From the NCBI RefSeq assembly GCF_007826885.1, contig NZ_ML675585.1, positions 1-64,000 of the forward strand: a stretch of 64,000 bases of DNA, written 5' to 3'. This document shows positions 36,958 through 46,606 of this stretch, piece by piece; positions within the stretch are counted from its first letter, which is position 1, and every line of letters begins with the position of its first letter. The stretch comes from Candidatus Nitrosocosmicus arcticus. GTDB taxonomy: Archaea > Thermoproteota > Nitrososphaeria > Nitrososphaerales > Nitrososphaeraceae. The position numbers were made by a program, and so were the translations under genes. Below the pieces are notes generated by a model. It was given only the letters and a program-made list of their open reading frames with translations, had not been told where the DNA came from and did not search any database.

Positions 36958-37221
36958 ATGGACTTTGATAAAATAGATAAGAGGATAAGCGATAGACGCA
37001 AAGAATGGATGTTTCCGCTTGGGATACTATTCATAATAATGGCAACTATCATACTAATAAGAAATCTTATTCTCATATCAACAGAATTAGGGCCAGAATT
37101 TTTTGTCGATAATTTTTTTAACTCTGACATAACTAATGAAAAATTTGTGGTAGTGATGTATGCGTTAGGTCTAGTCCTAATTTACTTTGGAAGAAGGAAG
37201 AGGCAGGATAAATATTTATGA
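36958..37221 (+). CDS. Small two-TM membrane protein (87 aa)
   Basis: Charged N-terminus (DFDKIDKRISDRRKEWMF), helices at about 19-41 (PLGILFIIMATIILIRNLIL) and 62-79 (VVVMYALGLVLIYFGRR), basic C-terminus. It follows npdG by 30 bases and is probably in the same transcript. Unknown family; a loop of about 20 residues with Phe and Asp lies between helices. Confidence 0.55.
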   Translation: MDFDKIDKRISDRRKEWMFPLGILFIIMATIILIRNLILISTELGPEFFVDNFFNSDITNEKFVVVMYALGLVLIYFGRRKRQDKYL

Positions 37222-37247
37222 ATTGAAATATGTCGTCATCACCAACA

Positions 37248-38435
37248 TTATACCGACTTTTTGGTGATAAACGTTTGTATTTTATCCATGGATTTTTCTA
37301 ATATTTCCTCTTGTGGTAGATATACAATTCTAAAATGACCCGCTCCTGAACATCCAAATCCAGACCCGTGAACTGTTAAAACACCAGTGGAATTTAATAA
37401 ATCAATTACAAATTCTAAATCATTTTTCCATCGATTATTTAAATCAATTTTTGGGAACATATAAAAAGCACCTTTTGGTTTGGTGCATTCCAAACCATTG
37501 ATCTCATTTAATCTCTTGTAAACTAAATCTCTTCTTTTCTTTAATTTCTGTACCATAATAGGCAAATGTTCCTGTGACCCGTGTAAAGCAGCATTTGCAG
37601 CAATTTGAACTGGAAAGTTGGATGCGATCCTAACACGTGCAAGTTTAAAAATATTCTGTCTTAATGGATCGAGTTGCCTAGAATTATTATTCATACAAAC
37701 ATATCCGCATCGTAGTCCAGTCATCAAATAAGTCTTGGAAAATCCATTGAGAAGTATAACCGGGGCATCCCTTGAAACACTACCAATGCCGTTAAATTCT
37801 TCATTAAAAACAATTTCATCGTAAATTTCATCACAAATGATATACAAGTTATTTTCGGCAGCTATATCAATCAAAGATTGTAGGCTCTTACGGCTGAAAA
37901 CTTCACCTGTCGGATTATTAGGATTAATGATACAGATAGCCTTTGATTTTGATGAAATTTTATTTTTTATATCATCTAGATTAGGTGTACCGTCTTCATG
38001 TATCCCAAATTCAGTTATGCTACCACCATAAAATTTTGCATAGGAAGAATAAGGAGGATAATATGGCCCAGGTAACATAATCTGATCGCCATCTTCCACA
38101 ATAGAGCCCATAACCATATCCAAGCCCTCGGATACGCCATTTGTAACCAAAACGTCATCAGGGGTCAAGTCTAGACCTTTTTTTCCTTTTTCTTTTCCTA
38201 CTATAGATTTTCGAAGTTCACTCCACCCTTCAGAATCGGTATAATAATCATTATCACTTGCAAGAGCATCCACTAGAGCATTCTTGATATGCAAAGGAGT
38301 TTTAAAATCAAAAGCTACAGGGTCACCTATGTTTAAATACATAATTTCTTTTCCAGTTTTTTGATATTCTCTTGCATGTAACATAACATCTCGAATTGCA
38401 TATTCAACTCGACTAATCCTATCTGATATTTTCAT
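37248..38435 (-). CDS. Class I PLP aminotransferase (alanine/aspartate type)
   Basis: A 395-residue fold-type I aminotransferase: IMYLNIGDPVAFDF, TNGVSEGLDMVMG, MLPGPYYPPYSSYAKFYGG, IINPNNPTGEVFSRKSL, CDEIYDEIV with the PLP Asp, the Schiff-base Lys in LNGFSKTYLMTGLRCGY and the Arg in FRIVYLPQE. The closest group is archaeal alanine/aspartate aminotransferase; substrate is not certain from sequence. ATG at 38435. Convergent with the npdG pair; chorismate mutase lies upstream on the same strand. Confidence 0.88.
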   Translation of the reverse strand: MKISDRISRVEYAIRDVMLHAREYQKTGKEIMYLNIGDPVAFDFKTPLHIKNALVDALASDNDYYTDSEGWSELRKSIVGKEKGKKGLDLTPDDVLVTNGVSEGLDMVMGSIVEDGDQIMLPGPYYPPYSSYAKFYGGSITEFGIHEDGTPNLDDIKNKISSKSKAICIINPNNPTGEVFSRKSLQSLIDIAAENNLYIICDEIYDEIVFNEEFNGIGSVSRDAPVILLNGFSKTYLMTGLRCGYVCMNNNSRQLDPLRQNIFKLARVRIASNFPVQIAANAALHGSQEHLPIMVQKLKKRRDLVYKRLNEINGLECTKPKGAFYMFPKIDLNNRWKNDLEFVIDLLNSTGVLTVHGSGFGCSGAGHFRIVYLPQEEILEKSMDKIQTFITKKSV

Positions 38436-38761
38436 TAACGTTCTAGTTCCAATTATACCTTTGACTGAATTAATATTTGTATTTTATTAAAATTAATTAT
38501 GTGTTGTATGTTTCCTGCTTCATTTTCGCTAATCGGCATTATTAAAATGATGGTTCAGAGTCGACCCAATTCAACCAGGCACACAAATAGGCAATCAATA
38601 TAATCGATATGGTTTTTCCTGTTAGGTAAGGAAAATTTAGCAAATAGATTATAGGAATTTTAATATATTAGACTTACTTTTGAAGAATGAACAAAATTCT
38701 CCGCTATATGAAGTTGAACTTAACGAACAAAATTTACATCAAAGAATAGAATGAATGACTG
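38436..38761. other. Intergenic stretch
   Basis: About 325 bases between the chorismate mutase and aminotransferase genes on the minus strand. It should hold the aminotransferase promoter. No RNA gene or repeat seen. Confidence 0.25.
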
Positions 38762-39052
38762 CTAAGGGTTTAGAAATTTTTCCTTTTCCAATTGAATATA
38801 AACTTCAATCAGAAATGAGTATATTTTTTCTATCACAGTAGGATCAAAATTTAACTCTCTTGAGTAGCTTGTAACCTTCGCTATAATTTCATCTACCCTT
38901 TTTTTGTCTTCTATCTTGGAATAATTGCTCTTAAATTTTACTGCTTGCTGTACATATTTACCTCGCCTAGCTAGTAATGAAACAATTTCCATGTCTAATG
39001 AATCAATATTTTTCCTAATCTCGCCTAAAGAGGAACAATTAACCACGTCCAA
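38762..39052 (-). CDS. Chorismate mutase, AroQ class
   Basis: Rearranges chorismate to prephenate for Phe and Tyr. The 96-residue all-helical protein has LGEIRKNIDSLDMEIVSLLA (Arg and Asp of the active site), RRGKYVQQAVKFKS, DKKRVDEIIAKVTSYSRELN and a final helix IEKIYSFLIEVYIQLEKEKF with the usual Glu/Gln position. Stand-alone domain of standard length. TTG start at 39052. Diverges from a small plus-strand gene. Confidence 0.87.
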   Translation of the reverse strand: MDVVNCSSLGEIRKNIDSLDMEIVSLLARRGKYVQQAVKFKSNYSKIEDKKRVDEIIAKVTSYSRELNFDPTVIEKIYSFLIEVYIQLEKEKFLNP

Positions 39053-39156
39053 TTTGATTATTTATATGTAGAACTTAATTTAAAGAATTAAGAATGTGAT
39101 GTAGCCAGATCTAAAGTAATAGATATGAATATAAACATTGTTATCAATAGTATACT

Positions 39157-39348
39157 ATGATTAATGTAAATACGGTTAAACGTATGATTATGAAATGTAT
39201 TTACGAGGAAGATACAGACGATAAAATAAAATTATTTATCAAGATAAACAAACTTCTCCCACGGGATTTAAAGATAGATTCACCTACAATGATAACGAAG
39301 GATTTCATAGATAAGAGATTGTATAACCTAGAAGCCAATCTAGGATAG
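39157..39348 (+). CDS. Small hypothetical protein (63 aa)
   Basis: An ATG frame encoding an acidic-to-basic helical protein (MIKCIYEEDTDDKIKLFI-like centre: a YEEDTDDKIKLFIKINKLLP stretch, then MITKDFIDKRLYNLEAN). No domain recognised. It has good codon use and a TATA-like ATAGTATACTA at about 39146-39156 just before the ATG, which is too close for a leaderless start. Confidence 0.4.
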   Translation: MINVNTVKRMIMKCIYEEDTDDKIKLFIKINKLLPRDLKIDSPTMITKDFIDKRLYNLEANLG

Positions 39349-39886
39349 TAAATAACCATTAAGCAATTTAAAGATCGTCATTATCGTTCAAAAGGATAAC
39401 ATTTTTCACAGCAAATAAAGCGTTATTAAAGTATCAATTCAACTTTTTCTCGACTAAGAAACAGGAAACCTTATGAAAAAAGTATAATATACATTGTTTT
39501 TCATGTTATTTGTATTTTCCCTATGCAATCAAGTTTTAGAATTTAATGGCAGAATGAGATATCAAAAAAATTGGTCAAAAATGATAAAAAGAAGGTGACT
39601 TGACGAACGAATCAACTATACAAATTCTAATTATTAATTCATCCGCATCGTACCTTTTTGTTTGAACTCAATATACCATGTTTTATGTGTATGATATTTT
39701 ATAATTAGTATGTTTCTTACACTAGGTAACTAACTAATTTTAGATTATTTACTTTAAAGAAACAAGAAGATGAAAACAACCATTTGGTATGAATATATCA
39801 CATACGTTGAAAAAATAAAATAACTAAATCGTCAAAGTTTGAACTATAGCATGATTATTTAAATAACGTAAACCACAACTTCTGTT
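39349..39886. other. Gene-free stretch upstream of the antiporter
   Basis: About 540 bases with stops in all frames. It contains only AT-rich sequence; ATTATTTAAATAACG at about 39852-39866 is a palindromic TATA-like box about 27 bases before the antiporter GTG and is the likely promoter. Confidence 0.35.
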
Positions 39887-41113
39887 GTGGAACTACCGAT
39901 TGAACAAATTTTACAAGATTTTGCAGTTATAATGATAATTGCCTCTGTAATGACTTTGATTTTTTACAGACTAAAACAACCTGTAGTCATAGGTTTTATT
40001 GTTGCAGGTATTATAATCGGTCCCAATACTCCACCTTTTAGTCTTATTCATAATACAGATGTCCTTAATTTGTTTGCTGAAATGGGTGTAATATTGTTAC
40101 TCTTTTCAGTAGGAATGGAATTTCCCATACAGAGACTAAAAAGAATAGGTAGAAAAGCAATCATCATTGCTACTAGCGAAGCCTTCGGAACATTAGCTAT
40201 AGGATTCTTTACTGCACAGGCACTTGGACTTGGATTCTATGATAGTTTGTTCATAGCATTAGCAATATCAGTAACAAGTACAGTCATAGTGATGAGAGTT
40301 CTCGGAGAACTCAATATGATGAAAGAAGAAGCTGCCACTTTGATACTAGGAACCGCAATAATCGAAGATATTCTCATTATCTCTTTGTTAGCTATATTCC
40401 AATCTTCTGGAGTAAGCGGAGATATTTCTGTCAATGAAATTATGATATCAATAGTAATAACCATTGGATTTATAGCAGGAGTACTTATAGTAGGATCAAA
40501 AATAGTTCCAAAACTAATGGATGTTATTGCAAGAACCAATCAACATGATGTGTTAATCGTCGCAGCTGTCGGTGTTGCTTTTGGATTTGCGTTCATATCT
40601 TTTCAGTTGGGAATATCAGTTGCAGCTGGTGCATTCTTTGCAGGCGTCCTAATTGCAGAGTCAAGGTCACATGCTGTAACTAGTGTTTTGGCTACTCCTG
40701 TTAAAGATATTTTTGCAGCATTATTTTTTGTCTCAGTTGGAGCACTGATGGACTTTAAACTTATTCCACTGTTCATAATCCCAGCATTGATCCTAATAGG
40801 AGTTTCAATAGGTGCAAAATTTTTAACAGTTTACCTTTCCTCGAGACTACAAGGAGTAAGTAATCTATCTTCAACCCGTACCGCTGTAGGATTGTCTTCA
40901 TCAGGAGGAGAGATCGCATTAGTAGTGGCAAAGGGTGGAATCGACGTTGGAGCAGCAAGCCCATTCATATTACCAATGATAGGAACTATGACGATCATCA
41001 CCACATTCATTTCACCTTATGTTATTAAATATGGTTGGAAATTCACAGAGAGATATAGAAAAGATCAGGACAAAGACAATGAATTACCACAATCGGGCGC
41101 AGGAAGCAATTAG
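39887..41113 (+). CDS. Cation:proton antiporter (CPA2/KefB type) membrane domain
   Basis: A 408-residue integral protein with about 12 helices. It has VGFIVAGIIIGPNTPPFSLI-type helix 2-3 turn, GVILLLFSVGMEFPIQRLKR, LAISVTSTVIVMRVL, GTAIIEDILIISLLAIFQ (the acidic pair of the transport site) and FFVSVGALMDFKLI, all CPA2 marks. It exchanges Na+ or K+ for H+. It lacks the C-terminal TrkA-N/TrkA-C regulatory domain of KefB. GTG start at 39887 about 27 bases after a palindromic TATA-like box. Confidence 0.88.
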   Translation: MELPIEQILQDFAVIMIIASVMTLIFYRLKQPVVIGFIVAGIIIGPNTPPFSLIHNTDVLNLFAEMGVILLLFSVGMEFPIQRLKRIGRKAIIIATSEAFGTLAIGFFTAQALGLGFYDSLFIALAISVTSTVIVMRVLGELNMMKEEAATLILGTAIIEDILIISLLAIFQSSGVSGDISVNEIMISIVITIGFIAGVLIVGSKIVPKLMDVIARTNQHDVLIVAAVGVAFGFAFISFQLGISVAAGAFFAGVLIAESRSHAVTSVLATPVKDIFAALFFVSVGALMDFKLIPLFIIPALILIGVSIGAKFLTVYLSSRLQGVSNLSSTRTAVGLSSSGGEIALVVAKGGIDVGAASPFILPMIGTMTIITTFISPYVIKYGWKFTERYRKDQDKDNELPQSGAGSN

Positions 41114-41137
41114 ATGCGCAATAAATATTAGATTCAA

Positions 41138-41410
41138 TCAGAAAACAATTTGATCGTTTCTATCATAGTGTTGTTTAAGACATATTGCGAATCCTACATG
41201 ACCGCAGTCATCAGTATCACAGGTGATACACCAAGGCATGCTTTCTCTGTAACTAACTATCACCGAACTAGAAATATTCTTATCGAATAAAATCACATAT
41301 TTGTTTTCTAAAAAATCCCTTACTACTATTAGACAGTGTTTTGATCCGGTATCTTCTTCTTCCATTAACCATTTCATAAACTCCATGGTACCAAAGTCAA
41401 GAGTAGACAT
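41138..41410 (-). CDS. Small Cys-rich protein of unknown function
   Basis: From ATG 41410 it has 90 residues: an acidic helical start (FGTMEFMKWLMEEEDTGSK), a beta part (HCLIVVRDFLENKYVILFDK) and a C-terminal MPWCITCDTDDCGHVGFAIC with four Cys and one His that could bind zinc. A TTG at 41473 would add 21 basic residues. The family is unnamed; the compact metal site suggests a DNA-, RNA- or protein-binding role. Convergent with the antiporter gene, 25 bases apart. Confidence 0.55.
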   Translation of the reverse strand: MSTLDFGTMEFMKWLMEEEDTGSKHCLIVVRDFLENKYVILFDKNISSSVIVSYRESMPWCITCDTDDCGHVGFAICLKQHYDRNDQIVF

Positions 41411-41473
41411 AGGGTGATTGTTTTCAATTAGATGGGATTTTCCAGACAATCTTTTTTTAACTTTCCTTTCCAA

Positions 41474-41774
41474 CCAGTTTTAATCAGAAAAGCTATTAAA
41501 GGTATCTGTATTTTTCTATATTAAATGAAATTGCTATTATATAAATAACACCCTTCGCCCGTACCTTACTTTCGAATTATTTCCAATTCTACTCGAACAG
41601 TAGATAATTAAGCTCTCTTGTGCAGGCTCGCTACAATATTATGATTTTAGCTACACCTGTAGAAGCCTACAGGAACTATTTTACCTCGTTTATTATAATA
41701 GAGAAGTAATAAATTGACATCGTGAATTCATTTTGAATCCAAATTTTCTTAGTAGAACCATTAATATAAACAAC
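41474..41774. other. Intergenic stretch
   Basis: About 300 bases without a recognised gene between two minus-strand small-protein genes. A near-palindrome GGCTCGCTAC..GTAGAAGCC at about 41626-41669 is visible but short and imperfect. Confidence 0.2.
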
Positions 41775-42065
41775 TTAGGAAGGATGTACATCTGAATTCA
41801 ATTCATTGAATTCTTTACATTCTGGACATTGTAGTACAATATCTAATCCTTTACTATTTGTACTTAAAAGTTGGGCGATCTGATCTGAGTGAATATTTTT
41901 TGCAAGAATAAAGTCGCAATTCCCACAGAGATAAGACATCTTTATAGATTGAACGTTTTCATAGTCATCTCCATCAATGTAAGGAGTCTTTATAGAGGAT
42001 TGTCTGAATACCGCCTTTCGATCTTGATGGGGTTCTGAGATAATCTTGCATTTTATACCAGTCAT
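41775..42065 (-). CDS. Zinc-ribbon-like small protein (96 aa)
   Basis: From ATG 42065: MTGIKCKIISEPHQDRKAVF, then two CxxC knuckles, YLCGNCDFILAKNI (about 49-62) and LQCPECKEFNEL (about 79-90), the classic zinc-ribbon pair. A hydrophobic upstream stretch reachable from a GTG/ATG at 42134 is not needed. Function unknown; likely a nucleic-acid or protein adaptor. It is one of several zinc-knuckle small proteins between 41 and 59 kb. Confidence 0.6.
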   Translation of the reverse strand: MTGIKCKIISEPHQDRKAVFRQSSIKTPYIDGDDYENVQSIKMSYLCGNCDFILAKNIHSDQIAQLLSTNSKGLDIVLQCPECKEFNELNSDVHPS

Positions 42066-42347
42066 GATAACGATATGCTTTTCAAACATATAAATCAGAA
42101 CTATTTTAATTATGCATGCACAAATTATCACCAAGGTTTATGCGAATATTTAGGTCCAATTAATACAGTAGGTTATCAACAAAATTGAGCAAGAATAAAC
42201 CGCAGAACATGTGATTAAAACGAAATGCAAGAAATATTAAAAAATATGATCATCTAAGAAAGGCCAGTCTGTACGAGAGAGGGTTACATAGATTAAAAAG
42301 AAAATAGAGTGGAAATTCTCTTTTAGAATCACTATCCAGACTACAAA

Positions 42348-42605
42348 CTACTTGTACTTTATCATTTCTAAGGCCGATTTCAATTTAGATATTTCATCCC
42401 TTAGTAAAAAGATCTCACCATCTTCCTTGGCTAATTTCAATAATCTTTCACACGCTTGGATTTGAGCGGACATCAATTCTACTTTGTCCATACACAGACC
42501 ATGGGAAGCTTCAATGAAATGATATGAAACACTTTTCCCTCTTTCATTACACCCGCAAGTTTTTGCCTCTACCAGGTACTGTATTTCATTTTCAATGATA
42601 TTCAT
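42348..42605 (-). CDS. Small hypothetical protein with Cys pair and coiled coil (85 aa)
   Basis: ATG at 42605. The N-terminal half has CGCNERGKSVSYHF and a lone Cys in HGLCMDKVEL, a possible metal site. The C-terminal half is a helix (LKLAKEDGEIFLLRDEISKL). No family recognised. Confidence 0.45.
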   Translation of the reverse strand: MNIIENEIQYLVEAKTCGCNERGKSVSYHFIEASHGLCMDKVELMSAQIQACERLLKLAKEDGEIFLLRDEISKLKSALEMIKYK

Positions 42606-43110
42606 TATCTATAATATCACAATATGGATAACGATTCATAATTATATAAACATTCAAATGAGTTCAATTCTAAAATATTATTCATTATCTTTCTCTTTGA
42701 GATGTATTAATTATTTTATTGGCTAAGATAGTAAATCGGGTATGAGAGAAGACCTCCAATGTTATTTGGGCCAGGAGAGTGTTAGACAGAATTGTCATTT
42801 CAACAACCAATTCATAATTATTGACTTTATATTCATATGAAATACTATTCGTTGCAACCATTATTTTGAGCCTATTTCATTTCTTAGAACTCACTTTTAT
42901 CGCGGATTAACTATAATTTTTGTATAACCACCTTAATGGTTACCTGATTTAACAGTATTTTTCATCTCCACCAATTTGATTTACATACGCCTTTGCTTCT
43001 TTCCTATAGCCAATTTTGACCATGGGAAGTTTTATATCAAGAAGTTAAGTTATTAGTTATTAGGACTTTCTAAAAAAATCATGAATATATTATAGGTTGT
43101 GATAACTTCC
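42606..43110. other. Gene-poor stretch left of the inverted repeat
   Basis: About 500 bases. A 33-codon frame from ATG 42742 (MREDLQCYLGQE) is too short to support. No RNA gene seen. Ends at the inverted repeat beginning at 43111. Confidence 0.25.
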
Positions 43111-43433
43111 CTTTATAACGATGGTGGAGTTAGTATGCGAGATATGCTATTATAAAGGAGATAAAACGAAATTTGAGGCGAGTAGTGATTACTGTAAAGA
43201 ATGTCTTAGTGATCACGCGATGTGTCCGAAATGTGGAGCCCCTTATCACTCGGCTACGATCACCGATTAATATAAAAAAATAACCACAACTATTATTCTT
43301 ATTTTCATATGTTGAATCTTGTAAAGTTTTGTCTAATGGTTAGTTGCTATAGTTGAGTTCAGTATGAGTTAAACCGATATCTAATTCGGTTAACCCATAT
43401 CAACTCGATTTTTAAAAAATTTTAGATACTTTT
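43111..43433 (+). repeat. Long inverted repeat, left copy
   Basis: Matches the reverse complement of 56635-56960. The first 160 bases carry a zinc-finger microgene and differ at many positions between copies. Bases 43321-43417 (97 bp) are identical in both copies. This block contains nested inverted repeats: AACCGA..TCGGTT inside GAGTT..AACTC. The copies are 13.2 kb apart in opposite orientation. Confidence 0.9.
43121..43270 (+). CDS. Zinc-finger microprotein (49 aa), left paralog
   Basis: MVELVCEICYYKGDKTKFEA followed by DYCKECLSDHAMCPKCGAPY and HSATITD. Three knuckles (CEIC, CKEC, CPKC) give six cysteines plus His, enough for one or two zinc ions. The paralog at 56801-56950 has 37 of 49 residues identical by eye. 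A TATA-like TTTATAA lies immediately upstream. Function unknown; may bind DNA or act as a protein adaptor. Confidence 0.6.
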   Translation: MVELVCEICYYKGDKTKFEASSDYCKECLSDHAMCPKCGAPYHSATITD

Positions 43434-43887
43434 GACAAACCGTCTTAATGATTTTCTGATATGTCTACGGATTGCAAATAATCATAAAATACTTTTATCG
43501 ATTGTCTGCGGACCTAGTTTTTTACCTTGATAACTATATTTTGAATGGTCGGAGTTAACTTAGCCGGCAAGCATATACCTCCTTTTTTTATCTAATGATC
43601 TATACAATCCAGAATTATTTGAATCCGTGATTATCGGGCCTGGCGGGTTTAATAGTAATAGATATTTTACGATGAATATCTAAACATTTTCATTTGTAAT
43701 TAAAATTTGTAATTAAAATATAACCAGACTACTCAAATCCTATGAAACTACCCTCGCACACTTTAAGACGATATAAATTTCTGTATTGAAGAGTTAAGAG
43801 TTTAAGACCAGTTGTATCCATCTTGGTCTCCTATAGCCATTCTTCTGAATTATAATCCCTTAAATATTTGCTTTTTCAGTATTTTTC
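43434..43887. other. Gene-free stretch right of the inverted repeat
   Basis: About 450 bases with no open frame of note. A direct duplication AATTAAAATTTGTAATTAAAAT occurs at about 43695-43720. TTGCTTTTTCAG before 43888 may be part of the next gene's promoter. Confidence 0.25.
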
Positions 43888-44169
43888 ATGTTTAAGTATT
43901 TAGACAATTCGGATAATTCCCATTTACAGTGTAATGACATATATAAAACAATTATGAGGAAATTGAATGATTTTATAGATTACTTACCATCCTCAAAGGA
44001 TAAGGAATTAATATTAAAAATGGTAAATGAAGTTTACTATAAACGATACAAATCTATTGGAGCTAAATCAGAAAGTGATACGGAAGTGATGCTTTCAATG
44101 ATAATGGCGTTATTAATAGAGCAAAATAAAGAGATAAAAATATTGAATGAAAGAGAGCCTCGTCATTAA
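43888..44169 (+). CDS. Hypothetical helical protein (93 aa)
   Basis: ATG frame with a Cys/His-poor, charged helical composition: YKTIMRKLNDFIDYLPSSKD, LILKMVNEVYYKRYKSIGAK and VMLSMIMALLIEQNKEIKIL. No domain recognised. The second half could dimerise through the hydrophobic helix. Standing alone between low-complexity DNA and the inverted repeat. Confidence 0.45.
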   Translation: MFKYLDNSDNSHLQCNDIYKTIMRKLNDFIDYLPSSKDKELILKMVNEVYYKRYKSIGAKSESDTEVMLSMIMALLIEQNKEIKILNEREPRH

Positions 44170-44171
44170 TT

Positions 44172-44214
44172 CTCATCACCATCACCATCATCATAGTTAT
44201 CATAGTTATCATCA
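44172..44214 (+). repeat. CAT/ATC-rich low-complexity tract
   Basis: Three to four CATCAC units followed by two ATAGTTATC units directly after a stop codon. It is a simple-sequence tract and not a gene. Confidence 0.6.
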
Positions 44215-44710
44215 CTGCGCATTAACTCATTTCATGGCTCTTTTCCCTCTTCTTTTTAAATATGAAAATTGATTGTTGCAAGGAAACAAGCAATTATCAG
44301 TCTTTTGAGTTTTAGAGAAAATTGATTACAAGAAGATTGTCTATTTTATTTATAATGAGATTTCAGTCATTCATATAGATATCGTGGTACGTAAGGTTGT
44401 ATTGGACCCAAACCAGATTGCTGCATCGGTGAGTTGTAGAAAAGTGTTCAAGGTTTGGTCTTTGTTTGTTACCTATCGATGGCATCGATATCAATAAGTA
44501 ATCAATGATTACTAAAACAAGGGAGAAAATGATAGAATATTGTCTACTTAATTGACCTACAAGTATACAGTAATTATGAATGTGAGTTAGTATATCTTCT
44601 TAATTTTTATTTACTCTTTTCTATCGCAGTCATTACTGTCACAGGTACCATCAACCCAACTATATTATTAAGTATCAATTCAAGGAATTAAAAGGATGTT
44701 ATCCTAATTT
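44215..44710. other. Gene-free stretch
   Basis: About 500 bases with stops in all frames. GATGGCATCGATATC near 44479 is a short palindrome-like element. No RNA gene recognised. Confidence 0.2.
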
Positions 44711-45019
44711 TCAAAATCCATCGATCAGACTGCTTAATCTATATTTTACCAGTTTGATCGAATTATTGTTTTGATACCCTACAGCGGCCTTTGATTTTAG
44801 CCATTTTAAATTATTTTTTAGAATTACCATGGTTTTTGCCCTGTCGTGAGTAGTAGCGTCAGGATACCAGGCATCATAAACTTCATCTATCCTCCAAGTT
44901 TCTTTATTTGGGTTTGACGTGCACATGGTATAAAGCTGAACTACTAAGGCGTCTACTCCATTTTTGGACGGATCGAATGTTATAGTTTTGTTTCCTGCAT
45001 AATTAGTAAATAAAATCAT
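44711..45019 (-). CDS. Hypothetical winged-helix-like protein (102 aa)
   Basis: ATG at 45019. VDALVVQLYTMCTSNPNKET, RIDEVYDAWYPDATTHDRAK and MVILKNNLKWLKSKAAVGYQ give a helix-helix-helix-beta pattern that could be a winged helix. No named family and no cofactor motif. A TATA-like TTTATATAATC lies upstream near 45055. Confidence 0.45.
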   Translation of the reverse strand: MILFTNYAGNKTITFDPSKNGVDALVVQLYTMCTSNPNKETWRIDEVYDAWYPDATTHDRAKTMVILKNNLKWLKSKAAVGYQNNNSIKLVKYRLSSLIDGF

Positions 45020-45718
45020 ACTTGCATAAAAAGTTTATACAGAATCTTATCCGATTATATAAAAATTACACACTTTTTGGGATAATCTGTTTTTATATAT
45101 CTTTTTTATATAATCATGTCCGGTATTTAGTATGACCTTCTATTTAGTAAAAGCCTGTCTTAAGAGCAATTGCTGAGCTCCGTTACAATATAGATAACGG
45201 CATGAATCAGACTTTAGTGCCTTTTGGAAAGCATTACAATATAGTTTAGAAAATGCCAGACTTGACAATGATAAATGTGCGATATGGATAGAAGAAGATT
45301 ATTGTTCACCACCCTTGGCAATGGAACGGGAGGCAGTTTTGGATCGGTTTTTTGATAATATCAAAAGTGGAAGTTGTTCCCTCCGAAGAGGATGGATGGA
45401 GGAAAATTAGGGATAGAAAGCCTTTTTGGGGCTAATGTCAAATAAACTCCATGAAAAATACCAAAATAAATTCCTAGCAGTAAATTTTCGTAACAATAGA
45501 AGGAATTATCAACGATGCAGCTACAGTCCGATATGATTTTTGGTAATCAAAATTGTTTTAGAGGCTACATCTTGAGATCCCTCAAAATTGGGCACTACTT
45601 GTAAGAAATTTAAGAATAGACTGAACAGTATTAGACTCGCTTTTTTTTCATGGTAAATATTACTTCATAATTGCAATAAGATTCTTGAACTTTTTGAAAA
45701 GGAAGACAAAAAAAGAAA
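45020..45718. other. Gene-poor stretch with an ORF remnant
   Basis: About 700 bases. Plus-strand codons 45201-45410 spell ESDFSAFWKALQYSLENARL and then WIEEDYCSPPLAMEREAVLD, ending in a stop, but no start codon exists in frame after the upstream stop. It looks like the tail of a decayed gene of unknown family. Confidence 0.3.
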
Positions 45719-46069
45719 TTATGGACAGTCTACGGCAGACTGGTTAGGTAATTGCATACAATCCTCTTGTATGTTTATTTCGTCACTCTGACCTGCGGTA
45801 ACGTTTGGATCACTTATGTTGGTATCATTGCCAAAAATGGCTGCATTACTACCCTCAATACCTTCAAGTGACTGAATTGTCTCGGGTCCGGTGAGGTTCA
45901 ATGGAGCATAGTAAGCTTCAGAATTATTTGTAGTTCCTACTTCACCTGGAGTTCCATTTATTATTTGGGCAACTGCTATTTCAGGGAGCGTTCCTGCAAA
46001 TGCAGTTGCAAAAAGGGCAAAATAAGTTGGCACCATTACAATTAATAATGTATTGCTTGTTAGATTCAT
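45719..46069 (-). CDS. Small exported acidic protein (116 aa)
   Basis: ATG at 46069. An N-terminal signal peptide (about 8-34, LLIVMVPTYFALFATAFAGT) precedes an acidic, Asn-rich region with sequons (NGT, NNS, NLT, NDT, NIS, NVT) and two Cys near the end (EDCMQLPNQSAVDCP) that could pair. Likely extracellular and glycosylated. Unknown family. Confidence 0.5.
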   Translation of the reverse strand: MNLTSNTLLIVMVPTYFALFATAFAGTLPEIAVAQIINGTPGEVGTTNNSEAYYAPLNLTGPETIQSLEGIEGSNAAIFGNDTNISDPNVTAGQSDEINIQEDCMQLPNQSAVDCP

Positions 46070-46400
46070 TACATTTGTTAGTATGGAGTAAAATTAAAAC
46101 ATTGTGCTCAACGAATACTCTCTAAGATTCAAATTAAGCACAATATCCAACCGTTGAAGGGAACTCCTCATATAACTCCAGAAGGAGCATATACTTAAAC
46201 AGAAAATGTAAGCAATGATAAAGGGATAGATGAGAGTGCTCTAAAAACATTACTGAACCACAATATCGAACAAAATAAGATACTAACAGACTTTTCTTTG
46301 TCCCACAACATGTGATTCTATTAGAAGTAAATATAGAGTTAGCAAATCAGTATCCCAAAGTCAACAATTTGTTGATATTATCTAATTTAAATTGAAGAAG

Positions 46401-46517
46401 ATGAAAACAAGAGAGGCTAGTAGATTGATTGAAGAATTGGTTGTTGGTGGTGCATTTATTTCTTTTTTGGTCATAACTGCGGTTACCCTAGGATTCCCTG
46501 CTAAAGGGGTGAAATAA
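46401..46517 (+). CDS. Single-TM micropeptide (38 aa)
   Basis: MKTREASRLIEELVVGGAFI followed by SFLVITAVTLGFPAKGVK. A short charged helix leads into one hydrophobic helix (about 13-32). No family recognised; supported only by a clean ATG frame and a membrane-peptide pattern. Confidence 0.35.
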   Translation: MKTREASRLIEELVVGGAFISFLVITAVTLGFPAKGVK

Positions 46518-46606
46518 TCTTGTAATATTGTGACATAATTAACGACAAATTATTCTGAATCAAATCCTCTAAAATCTTTATTTTCCACGGACTATCATTT
46601 ACTCTG

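Noticed and set aside
44172-44214. CATCAC repeats as a possible His-tract gene or CRISPR-like repeat
   Set aside because: They follow a stop codon, units are 3-9 bases with no spacers, and no frame is open through them.
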